A DNA stretch of 64,000 bases, taken from assembly GCA_004194705.1 (NCBI GenBank), contig SADC01001168.1:558001-622000 (forward strand). The letters run 5' to 3'. The translations under genes were made by a program, and so were the position numbers. The notes below the pieces were generated by a model. That model was given only the letters and a program-made list of their open reading frames with translations, was not told the origin of the DNA and did no database searches. This stretch comes from Ditylenchus dipsaci. Lineage: Eukaryota > Nematoda > Chromadorea > Rhabditida > Anguinidae. How positions within the stretch are numbered: position 1 is the stretch's first letter; every line of letters begins with the position of its first letter. Shown piece by piece: positions 42,101 through 53,300 of the stretch.

Positions 42101-43100
42101 GCGTGGTGTCATGTGAGCCTTAAAATTTAAGGAATAATTATTAAGGATTGACTTTTTCAAAAGCCGAGAATTGAAGACTGATATTTGTGGCCCGATATAT
42201 AAAGACGGACTATTAAGGATGCAACATTGAAGGAGAGACAAATGAAAATGGTCTTTTGCAGACCTATATTTGCAGTATTACACATGAATACCGAGATTTA
42301 AAGATTGAAATATGAGGATGTTATATTTGCAACCCGACTATTGTGGTTCAAATTTTGAGGACGTGACATTTTAAACTCAACATTTTCAATACTGAATTTT
42401 GAAGACCGACTTTTGTGGACGTAATATAACCGGCCTATTTTTTGTTAATTGACATTTCTAGCCCGTTATTTTAGGAAGACCGACATTTAGGGACGCGACA
42501 TTCAAGGACATTTGATATTCTCGTTGTCGGCGACGGCTATGGTCCTTTAAAAAATTCCGGGAAAAAACGGTCGTTTGTTATTCCCTGGTCGCATCCTTAA
42601 ATTTCGCGTCCTTAAATGTCGAGCCTTAAATGTTGCGTTCCTAAATATGGGGCCTAAATGTCGCGTCTTTACATGTCGGGCTTACAATTTCGCGTCCCTT
42701 AATGTCAGGCCGCAAATGTCGGGTCCTTAAATGTCGGGCCTCAAATTTCGGGTCTTAAATGTAGAGACTTTAATTTCGAGCAGCGGATACTTCGTCTATA
42801 TTCGTCGGACTTGAAATATCGCGCCACAAATATTGGGCCAACAGTGTTCTGTCCAAAAATATCGGGTCTTAGTTTTCAGAATTTATATGTTGCATCCGCA
42901 AATGTCGATGTGCAAATATCGATCCATATATAACGAGATCTGAATTTCGGGACTTACGTTTCGCTTTCTAAATATCGGGCCTTTAAAGTTCATTATTGAT
43001 TTACCGTCCATTTATGTCGGCTCTCGAACCTTACATCCTCAAAATTAATCCCCCAGCTGACGCGTCCTTAAATGTTAAGGCTCACATGTCACCATTTGCG
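42101..43100. mobile_element. 1.0-kb fold-back element built of 14-bp units
   Basis: Inverted ends GCGTGGTGTCATGTGAGCCT and AGGCTCACATGTCACCATTT bracket arrays of a degenerate unit. It reads as TTAAATGTCG(G/C)G(C/T)CC on the right half (42570-43085) and as its complement, GACATTTA(A/G)GGACGCGAC, on the left half (42110-42530). The centre lies near 42540. This matches Foldback-type elements with long tandem-repeat arms. No coding frame was found. Confidence 0.75.
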
Positions 43101-44704
43101 TAACCGGGGCTGAGGGGACTATAGCCCCCCGTCAGGTTTTTCGAAAAAAATTCTTAGTTAAAAACACCATAAAACTATTATTTTTTAATAACACGGCTTT
43201 CCGTGCACACAACAAAACAAGCCCTGACTGTAAGACCGGCACATTTTAGTGAACAATTTAACGGACAGTTCGAATCTACAAGCAGCTTTTTTTTAAGAGC
43301 AATACTGCCCGAAATTTCGCTATATTTTTGAATAATAGAGACAAATCGAGTGGAACTACTGCTTGTCTTGCCTAAAATATTTGCGAAATTTTTTTATAAG
43401 ATCCAGTTGTAAAAAAAATCCTTGCAATTTGGAGGATTTATTAATTTGTACTATACCACTTTGACCTTCAAGTCTTAGAAAACAAACAAACTTGTTTTAA
43501 AATTACGAATTAAAAACTGATAAAAATTAGAATTTTTAGCTAACTTATTTTAATCACAATGCAGTCACAATTTTTGCTGCTTGATTAATATTTCGGAAAA
43601 ATTTCACACGTGTTTTTTAGTTCATTTAAGCGTCGAAATTTCCTGATTAAAAAAAATTCTTACCAAAGATAATTGCTTTTTGTTCATTAAACTCATGAGA
43701 ATCTTTTTAAAACTCACAGATCATAGTTTTCAAAAAAACGAAAGACAATATTTTTGCCATTTTGTTTGTTTGTGAGCATATGCAAAAAAATCTCCTTTAA
43801 GTCACGTGCAATTTTTTCATAGGAACTGTTAGTGAAGAAGTTCTTGTGCTACTGAGAAAATATATACCAATCGATTTCAAAAAATGTGTTGGAACCTCTT
43901 TTTTCAAAAGATAGCCATGTGATTATTTTTATGTTTTCCAACAGCTTTATCCATATTTTTTCATAAATTTTTCACAAATTTAGCTGACTTGTCCAGGCCA
44001 AACTGTAAATCTTTGTAAATTAAAGAGGTACCTAGGTTTGAGAAACTTTTGACCAAGAAGTTTATTTTTAAAGCCACCAGTAATTCGAACTTTCTAATGC
44101 AGTGCAGTCCCGGTACAGTGCTACGGGATTAAATGCGATTTTTGACGCCTGTTTCAGTGCTTAATTTTACACTAGATTTTTATAAAAAAAAGTCATAAAA
44201 GTATTTTTGGGCAAGTTATATCAGAGAAAAGATTGAATTGCGACCTACCTAGAACCGAGTAGCGCTCATAAATGTCCAGTGTATATTTTTTATGAAATTC
44301 ACAGAAATTTAATGTCGATATAGAGACAGCAGCAAAATTTCGTTTCTAGTGTTTTCTTTTTTCCCTATGCAATAAGTAACTATATTCAGAAAAGTTTCCT
44401 ACTGAAAATGGTTGAGTAGGAAATCCAAAAAAGTTGTGATTTGGATAAGCTATACCTCTTGAGTCAGCAACAACCCACACATACCTTACACGCTTTAATA
44501 GCTCCATTTTTTGGGGCTCTATTTTTTCAACCCTTTTAAAATTAGGAAAAAAAGTTTAGGTCAATTTTGAGATTTTTCAAAATTTTAAAAGCGGAATCGG
44601 CAGAGCATTTGATAGTTAAGAAACCGTAGAAAACAGATTTGCAGAATATTGATCCTGGGATGATATACAGGTTCCTAGGATGGGCTTCTATTAGAACGGA
44701 GGGA
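43101..44704. other. no gene seen
   Basis: AT-rich intergenic DNA downstream of the fold-back element. No frame, tRNA or terminal repeat could be supported. Confidence 0.4.
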
Positions 44705-44958
44705 TACCGTATTTCCTTTAATAGGCGCACCGGTGCGCTTATTTTTCAATCTCCCGAAAATTGGAAAATTTCGAGGTCGATCTCGAGATTTTTGGGTAAA
44801 AATAAAAAATTTAAAAAGTGGAATCGGTAGAGCTCGTGAGAGTTAAGAAAACGCAATAAACAGCTTTGCAAAATATTTCTCTGCACCGAGATACAGACGC
44901 TCAAAGTTGAGGGGGTGCGCTTATTAGAGCGGGTGATCCTATTAGAGGAAATACGGTA
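44705..44958. mobile_element. CCGTATTTCC-family MITE, complete
   Basis: Inverted ends CCGTATTTCCTTTAATAGG and CCTATTAGAGGAAATACGG lie next to TA on both sides. Internal GCGCACCGGTGCGC palindrome, AAAATTGGAAAATTTCGAGG and TCTCGAGATTTTTGGGT. At 254 bp it is the clearest full-length copy here. Confidence 0.8.
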
Positions 44959-45161
44959 TATTAGAGAGCGGGTGAACAAAGGGAGGAGGGATTTTCCTTT
45001 ATCTCCCCCTGTAGTTCTTTTGTAATTTTTAGGCAAGGCCTTGCCAGTTTATGTTAGAATAGTTTCAAACCCGTTTCTGCAAATACGAAGAAAAATAATA
45101 ATTTGGGTTAAGCCTAAAGAAACAACAGCATTATTTTTTTCTCTCGCAATTTTTTTCCTAT

Positions 45162-45504
45162 TGGCTCGTTCACGGACTGCGACTTAGACTGAGACTAAGA
45201 CTTAGAGTGAAAGTAAAGGGTGTGCATAGAGCTCTGTTAAAATTCAAGAAAGACATGCATAAAACGTTAGATGAATATGAGGGGTGGTCGGTCGAGAAAC
45301 AAAACGTGCGAAGTTTATAAATATTTTGTGTGCAAAGTTTTTTTTAAATTTCAATGTTTTTTACCGTTAAAGACACTAACACCAAAACAAAAAATGTCTA
45401 AGTCTCAGCCTAAGTATCACTCTGTGAACACCTTAGACTGAGACTAAAAGGTGTTTATGTAACTAAAATAGTCTCAGTCTAAGTCGAAGTCCATAAACGA
45501 GCCA
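45162..45504. mobile_element. 343-bp MITE with TAT duplication
   Basis: Ends TGGCTCGTTCACGGACTGCG and CGAAGTCCATAAACGAGCCA are inverted, flanked by TAT on each side (45159-45161, 45505-45507). AGACTGAGACTAAGACTTAG-like units lie sub-terminally in both orientations. The 3-bp duplication suggests a PIF/Harbinger-like family. Confidence 0.75.
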
Positions 45505-45985
45505 TATGTGTTCTAGTCGATCTTTACAAAGTTTCTGCCTGGATTTAAAAGTAGTATAAGTTGATCAATATTAGATTTGATGAAAAACGAGTGAAAAGTG
45601 GCATGACTCAATAGCATGACTCAAATAATTTTGCTGGTGGTCACCTTAACTTTTTAAAAGGCACGAGCATGCTTCTTTTAACATGCGTTGGGTGACCCTG
45701 AAAAAGGCCCTATTAAGTGTTAAAGGCTTATATGGGAGAGCACGCTATTTTAACGGGATGATTTTTCGGCCAGTAAGTGAAAGTGAGTGAGATTGGCGTT
45801 TGACCTCACAGAGTGAGAACTAAAAAAACAGCTGGTGAGCAGGAGATTCTCACTTTATTAAAATTTTGCCAATTCTACCATTTTTGATTGAATCGTATAC
45901 AAATTTCAGGTTAATCATAAATCGTCTGCAACACGCGATAAACACAAAGCAACATATTCATTTTTATTTATTCTAATTTTGCAAG

Positions 45986-48251
45986 ATGCTATTTGCAATA
46001 CATGTAGCGCTTATTTTTGGAACATTTGTTGTCCTCACCGAACAAGGTCAATATTTTGATTGTGTGACTTGGTTAACACTTTTTTGCTTACAGGTTCTAT
46101 AAATTCTCTCCTTGTTAAAAAAGTTAGAGAAATGTTTAACTTTGGAGGAAGTCTAGAGTGTTCCAAAACTTTGCATTACAATGAATTTGTTATGTTACAA
46201 CAATTTCTAGCATATCCACAATTAAAACCGTTTGGAGAAGCCTACAGCAGTCTAAAATACAAAGTCGATAAAATTGTAATCGACCATCCTGCATTAAATA
46301 CAAATTCAGACTCAGAAGAATCAGGAAATCTCATTAGAAATGTGGAAAATCTCCAGTCATTTATCATGAAATGATAATAGCCTGCAAAATATTTTTGGCT
46401 GAAGTATTTTCAGATGGCGGCGAAGCATCTTGGCTCAATATTAATTCTTTTATAGAAAGCGATAAATATGTCCAACTTCATGCTATATTCCAAATAGGCT
46501 TGATCCAAAGTGAATATTTGGACAAAGCTATGCTAGAAAATATGCATAATCAACATCTTAGGAACAAAGCTGAATCTTTGCAAAGTGCTATAATTGTCGG
46601 GGCAGGTCCTAATGGGCTCTACTCTGCCTTCAAATTGTTTTTACTTGGGATAAATGTCACCCTTGTGAATGACCGAGAAGAGTATATTAGAAACCAATTG
46701 GTGAATTTGGACGGCAATTGGATGATTCACCTAAGTATTTGGCTGGGCACTAAATTTGATGAATTGTTTCTCGAAGAGGAATCTCCCGGCTTTGTAAATG
46801 AAACTTTTGCGGATGGGGGCTTAATAAACATAAAATTACTTGAGATTGCTATGAAACAAGACTAGAAGCTTTAGCATCTTATTCAAGTCAACAAAGTGAA
46901 GGTTCCATCAAACTAGATTTGTTATTTGGAGTAACTGTAGAGAGGATACAATTCCCGACAGAATCTAATACTGGCTTTAAAGCTGTTTTAAATCACTCCA
47001 ACCACACAACTTTGGTTTCTTTCAATATACTTGTGTGTGCTGCAGGTGTTAAAGATAATTTGCGCAACACTTATGTGGGTATACCTAAAGAATATACCGT
47101 TCCTGAAAACTACGGGGTGGCAGTATTGATCAAGAAGAAGCTTATAGTCACACAAATTTTTTGGGAGATGTGGACGAAAGACCTTTAGATGAGCTTAACA
47201 GCTTTCTTATAGATCAAAACCTTGACGATTATGTAAAAAGTAGCACTTTTCTACCAGAAGAAATAAGAACTAAATATAGTGATATTACCCATCAAATGTG
47301 CAGACATTCAATTAATCCTCGCTTGCTTGAGAGCAGATTCAGCCTATGCATTTCAGCTGTGACAGACCCTGTTCTGGCTCAAGTTTTGAAAATCGTTGAA
47401 AGCGAGAAAAATAAATTGACAAAAGATCACAAGGATGTCACCAAGTATAACGATTTCAAGTTTCACATGCAAGAAAGTGGTTTGCCGCTATAGCCAACCA
47501 ATACATCAATTCTAATAGACACCCATATAAGAACATCGTCGATATGGACCAGCAAGCTAAACAGGAATGCTTAATTTCGACCAGCATGCTATCAACTCAT
47601 CTACCTTTGATTTGACACAGTTTGCGCTGGACAAAGCTGCTGTAGAATACTCTTTACTAGGCAATTCAGCCATTTTAATAGCTGTGGGTGACTCAGCTGC
47701 TAGTCCACATTACTACTCCGGTAGTGGAATGAGCACTGGAAGAATCGGGATAGAAAGAGCATTAAATTTGGCTAAGCAATACAAAGATGGGAATATCGCT
47801 GAAATAGATGTTTTAATAGACAAACTAAATGAAAGCTTCGAGAAAATAAAGGCACAAGTGCTTGCATTAGGGAAGGATTACGTAAAAAGTAGATCAGCGG
47901 AAGAAATAGACAGGATAGCAATGGAAACTATGTGTTTTGCAGTCAACAAATGATTAGGAACAAGAACACCAAAGCGGAACATGGATTTGAAATTAAAAGC
48001 CATCAAAAAGTATCTCCAGAAGCCCCAAACTTTGAACTTTACATATTCCATAGAGCAGTCTTTGGAAATGTGTATTTTGGCAAAATTACTGAAAATGGAC
48101 AAATCCAAATAGGGGGAATGTGAATATTACTTATGGCACTGTAATACAAGCTGTTGTAGCAATGAAAAATTTAAAAAATATTTCAAATTATACTAATACT
48201 AAGGTAAAAGCAAAGTTTTTATGCGCATCTCACGAAAAAATAAAGGTTTAA
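45986..48251 (+). CDS. secreted MICAL-like FAD monooxygenase, frame-broken
   Basis: The ATG at 45986 opens MLFAIHVALIFGTFVVLTEQ, a signal-peptide-like leader. A 47-nt GT-AG intron (46047-46093) follows, then one long intronless coding region. It has a Rossmann FAD site (IIVGAGPNGLYSAFKL, from about 46590), then LVNDREEYIRNQ, a mid-domain CAAGVKDNLRN, and the second FAD motif AVGDSAASPHYYSGSGMSTG near 47680. Order and spacing fit the MICAL/PHBH-type flavin monooxygenase fold. No calponin or LIM domain follows. The frame is interrupted seven times, near 46370, 46864, 47126, 47483, 47566, 47950 and 48118. Each break is resolved by one extra base in a short A or T run, giving about 741 residues. 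Either uncorrected assembly errors or a recent pseudogene; the intact intron and motifs favour the former. The substrate is unknown. A copy of its C-terminal segment lies at 62548. Confidence 0.7.
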
Positions 48252-48372
48252 TTTTTTTTTGTAGTTTTTCTTGTTTTCTTCTCGTGTTTTCTGCTTCTCC
48301 TGGATTACTATAAATACTTACAACAAAAATTTTCTAATTGATTGTAATAGACAGCATTGTGATACATATTTA

Positions 48373-48457
48373 TAGTCAAACTGGGATAAACAGACACCCA
48401 AATAAATGGACACCTTTCGTCGGTCCCGAGGGGTGTCCATTCATCCCGGTTGGACTG
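48373..48457. mobile_element. short pogo-like MITE (GACACCC type)
   Basis: TAGTCAAACTGGGATAAACA and TCATCCCGGTTGGACTG are inverted. It is 85 bp with the centre CGTCGGTCCCGAGGGGTGTC. Confidence 0.75.
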
Positions 48458-50361
48458 TACATGCATGTTTACTTCTGACAAGAATAAAGCGTGAAGATCC
48501 CTAAAGCTCTGGTATCCTACCCGCTGACACTGACCGGGTAGTAGCTATGAAACTTAAAAGCATTTTTGTAAGCAAATCGACCACGCTGAACACAAATCTG
48601 GTGTTGAAAATGTGGTTTTTGGTCAACGGCAAAAATATCGGCACAGAATTACTCAGCATGAATTCTAGGTAAAAAGCGACGCTGGTCATGGTCAGCCCTG
48701 ACCGTGTTTATTTTAAACGATATTCTCTGTGGAACAGTGAACGTGTGATAGCGCCGCCCCAGGTTCCGCTCTAGGTACCACCCCTTTTTGTTCTGATGAA
48801 GAATCGGGAGGCTCGCAGAAGTCAAGATTGTGTGGTTTTTCATCGATCCATTCTTCCTTAGCTCCATTCGCTTTTTTGTTCTTTTTTTCGCCTTTTACAA
48901 AAAAAAACTCCTACGAGGATTCCCATATGAACTGTCCCATCTATGGGCGATAGGTCTGAGTTACTATGGGATGGGGCACGTATTCGCACTCCACCAAATC
49001 TAGGGTAATAAATTACCCCGATGAGGTGCGGTTTCATGCCACCAACATGTTACCAATCTCTTCGGTCACATCACTCCTGCTTCTGTTCCCAGATTGCTCG
49101 CCATTTTAAAAAACCTTCGTGGGTTGATCTTTTACCACTTAATATAGCCTTTTTGGGGTGTTTTACTTTCGGGATATTCTTACTATTATTTTTTAAAGCA
49201 GCAATTGAATAAAACCAACAAGTACGAGATTCGATCAATGTGTTTTAGATAAATGTTCTTCTCCCGCTGAAATCTTACTTCTAAATCTTAGTCAGAAAAT
49301 AGGGGGGGGGGGCTTAAATTAGAGTAAATACAGTATATCCACATTATTCATAGCTTACCTTTGAGCCCTGCTCTGTTATGTTATTTAATGTAGTGAAAAA
49401 TTTATAACTGTTTTCTGTCAACATAATGATGTTGAAATTATATTTTTATCCTTTTTGGGCTATTTTCAAATTTTGGAGCCTACTCCGCAAGCCGTGAGCT
49501 TTACTAAAAAAAAGTTAGCTATTTAGGTGTTGTCTTAAGGATCTAATTTTAGTATACACATTTCTATTCGGTTATAATAGACATCCTTCATCAATTGCTT
49601 TTCATGCTGCAAATTTGTCTTTTTAATTATTTAAAATAAAAACACTGCCTTTTTTCGCTAAAGCTTTTTTAAATACAAAGCTTACTACAAACATTTAAAT
49701 AAATTTTAATGCAAAAATCATGCCGATCTTCGTAAATTTTTCTTTGGAATAATGATGAAAAGTTTCCACACATGTTTTATGGATGATAACTAGAAAGAAA
49801 AACCTTTATGCAATACAAATATTATATACAAACACTGTATTTTCATAAAGTTAAATTAGTACGTTTCAATGGCAGTTTTAATGTAATGACAAAATCTCTA
49901 AATTAATAAATGAAAAATTGAAAACATTTGATCAATCTTTTTTAATTTTAATGTTAACATCTGAAAATGAAAAGACTCTTTTGAAATTTTATTTTTTTTT
50001 ACTTTCAGTGTTTCTTATCAACTTTCACCTATAATTTAAAAATTTAAGAGATTGTAATTTTAATTTAAAGTTGTAATCTAAAATCCAGATAGTAAAATTT
50101 CAAATTCTTTTTTGTACGAAATTGTAAAAACTGTTATGCTTAATATTTTTCTGGAACTGACTGCAGGTTTTTTATAATAATCTTCAACCAGAAAACAGCA
50201 TAATGGCTTCAAAATAGAATTTTTTTTAGGATTTTTATCTAAATTTTAAATTTCTTTAAATTTGCTTAAATGAAAATAACACATCTGAACTAATTATTTT
50301 GTACTAATTTTTTTCACAAAGGGTAGATTCAATATAATGTACGAATTTCCAGACATTCATA
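48458..50361. other. no clear gene; GC-richer remnant at 48500-49000
   Basis: A higher-GC block at 48500-49000 has short minus-strand frames (48501-48689, 48649-48867) with charged stretches such as KEEWIDEKPHNLDFCEPPD in another frame. It may be a decayed transposase, but no signature motif is visible. The rest (49.3-50.3 kb) is very AT-rich. Confidence 0.35.
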
Positions 50362-53300
50362 ATGGAATCTAGCCTAGAGGAAATTACTCGGCGGATAGTT
50401 CTTGAACTGAGGAATGCTAAGGATGCTGTTCAACGCAACCAGTGTACTCCAACTGCTCGCCCAAGGCGGGATCGCCAACGAAGTATTGCAGAAATGGAAG
50501 CTAAGTTGCTACAAGAAAGGTTGTCCAAATACAGTTGGCATCTGCAGGATCTATCCGGCTCAAAAAGAGCATAGTCACCGGTATTTCACTTTTACACATA
50601 GATTAAAAACAAGGCTCCTAGGTGTACTTTTCAAAAAATGTATTTTTTTCGGATGACCAAATCTTTTTTTACATATTTTTGGGCAACTAAATAGCAAGAA
50701 ACACTAAATAAGATGACCTCTTTTTGAAAAAGTCTAAATGAACAATTTAAAAAAAATTCAAATTTTTAACTGAAAAAAAAACATCTGAGATTCCTGATTA
50801 AGAAGAAAGACTTTACTGGCAGCTACAGGCAATAACAGAATCCTTATATGATCATACAAATTTGTTATCAAAAATTTATAAAAGCATTGCAGGACAAAGT
50901 CACAGCTCTGTGACACCCTTGAAAGAGTTACAGCCAATCACTTTGCGTGATATGAAGGTACCTATGGTTCACACAGGAAAATACTTGGCCTGCAGAATTA
51001 TTAGTGAAGCATACATATTAGTGGCTACTGCTTTTCTTATTGAGGATCTCAATGGCGAAGTGGAAGACCTATCCCTCTACAACTTCCAACTTAATATTGG
51101 GAACTCCTGTTCTTGGTTGCCACCTGGAACCATTATGTTTATTAAAGAGCCCTACTTGAAATTCGGCTCACTTGGCAAAAATGTGTTCATTCGAGCAGAT
51201 TCCCCCAGTGATGTGGTTTTTCGTCGATGAAAGTGACCAGCAAAAACTCCAATGGGCTAATGCATTGAAATGGTATAAGCCTCAAAAGCTCTCTGTAGAC
51301 CAACTCCGTGCCAGAGGCAATCAACACTACGTGGAAAAGAATTACGAATGGGCCTTGAAGTATTACAAAAAAGGCCTGCTTATTGAACCTGATTCGGGTG
51401 TGCTACACTTGAACATGGCTGCTGCTTATCTTGCTACTGACAATTATCATGCAGCTTTTGAGTCAGCTAAGTTGGCTTTAGAGAAAGGTGCAGACAGGGA
51501 GAAAGCTTTGATTAGGTATTTTTTTTTTAATTTTTGGGATATGGGTGGGGTGATGAATATAATATACAAATATATCAGTATCAGAGCTATAAGGAAAATC
51601 GGACATTTTTCCGCCGATATTTTCAACTATCATTTTTTTGTCAGAAGTTATACCTTTCTCGGTAAATAACTATGGAGAAGTTTTGGCGCCTTCAGTCGGA
51701 AATATGGCGTCTTTTTATCCTAAAAATGGCGCCTAATTTTTATTTTTGAATTCTATACCTTTTTGGCTGTACCTCGTAATTTAAGCGGAATTTTGATAAG
51801 TGGTCGATTTGCTAAGCGGCCGTTTTGCCAAGATTTTTTTGCTAAACGACAAATTGCTAAGAATTTTTTTGGGGCCCATTTGCTAAGAATGTATTTGCTA
51901 AAGCATTCTTTTCTTAAATCCCGATTTGCTAAGAACTTTTCTGCCTTTTTGTACTTTCCCTTTTCTCAATGTTCTGGTAGGGGATTTTTCCGACGGTCAT
52001 TTTTCCGCCGATTTTTTTTGTTTTTTACTGATTTCAATGTGGGATCTAGGTAAATTGATATTTTCAGATTGTGTCCAAACTACCACAAACCATTCTAAAC
52101 CACCTCAAGTACCCTAAAACCACCCTAAATACCCAAACCAAACCCAAACCTGAAAAATTAAAATTTCTTAAAAATAAAAAATAAGCCTTTTTTTTAAACT
52201 TAAAATTGTGTGGGGAATTGGGTTTGTTAAGCATAAAGTTGCGATTTTACACACCCCAATTTCAATAACTGGTGTGGGTATCACCTGGCCAGGTGGATGT
52301 CCACCTGGATGGCCTAAAAATAAAAAAGTTCATTTAAATAAAAAATCTATTTTTCCAACCAAAAAAGTTTGTGAATAATTGGACTTGTTGAGACCAAAAG
52401 TGCGATTTTACCTACCCGATCCAAATATAGGGTTGGGTACCACCTGGACAGGTTGATATCCGAGCAACTCAAGAGTAGGGGTATATTCACCCAAATGACC
52501 TGAAAGGTCAAACGTTAGTTTTTTATGCCTGAAATTACCGTAAAAAATAAAGTGTGCATAAAGTCTGTGAAGTCCAAGTGGTCGTCCACTTGGATAGCCA
52601 GCGCCTAGGATGCTGGTTCGCATCCACCTGGGTGCATACCTTTTTTATCATAATTTGAGAGTTTACTTGGCGAAGAGGTCCATATACTCATCACCAAGGT
52701 TACTGGTTCGAATCCCTCTGGGTGCAATCAGTCCAGAGTAGGAGACCCCGATTAAAATTAAACCATTTTTAGAACATGATTTTGGATTGAATCGTTTGGG
52801 TTTTAAGGTCTGTACGCCGAAATTGAACCGAACTGAAGACGTAGGTAGCTTAACAAACAAGATCTTTATCAAAACAACTACTTAGCAAAAAAATTCTTAG
52901 CAAAACTACCATTTAGCAAATTGGCGCTTAAATTGTGAATTCTTAGCAAATTCGCGCTTAAATTTTTTTCTTAGCAAAACGACCGCTTAGCAAATCGACC
53001 ACTTAGCAAATCGCCGCTTAAATTTCGGGGTACAGCCCTTTTTTAACATGATTTAGTTTGAAATTTCACACCAACGTGTAGCTTTATATCTCAGCTTTTT
53101 GATAAGCTGTGACACCTGGGTGTATAATTTCAAAAATACAAAGATTTACGTATTACAAGAAAGTAAGTTTTCGGCTCAGGTTTGTTCATTTAATCTCGAA
53201 AATCAGGCGCCAGATTTCCGACAAAAGGCGCCATGTTGTCAATTTAACCAAAAATGATAAAAAAAATCCCTTTTGACGTATTTTTCGACTGAATTGTAGC

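Larger units (their letters stand above)
51681..53236. mobile_element. outer GGCGCC-ended element in SET-gene intron 2
   Basis: Left TTTTGGCGCCTTCAGTCGGA with AATATGGCG, and right AGGCGCCAGATTTCCGAC with AAAAGGCGCCAT, are inverted copies. They bracket the fold-back element at 51765-53037, so that element inserted into this one. Confidence 0.55.

Noticed and set aside
42101..43100. CRISPR-like array of short spaced repeats
   Set aside because: Units are degenerate, without conserved repeats and unique spacers, lie in opposite orientations, and the genome is eukaryotic.
45986..48251. Programmed frameshifting as the main explanation
   Set aside because: Similar single-base breaks occur in NAXD, KANSL2 and the SET gene, so an assembly problem is more economical.
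48501..48867. Transposase gene on the minus strand
   Set aside because: Charged stretches are visible, but no catalytic motif or terminal repeats could be found.
52660..52730. tRNA gene with GGTTCGAATCC
   Set aside because: No complementary 5' acceptor half precedes it, and the unit is repeated in tandem.
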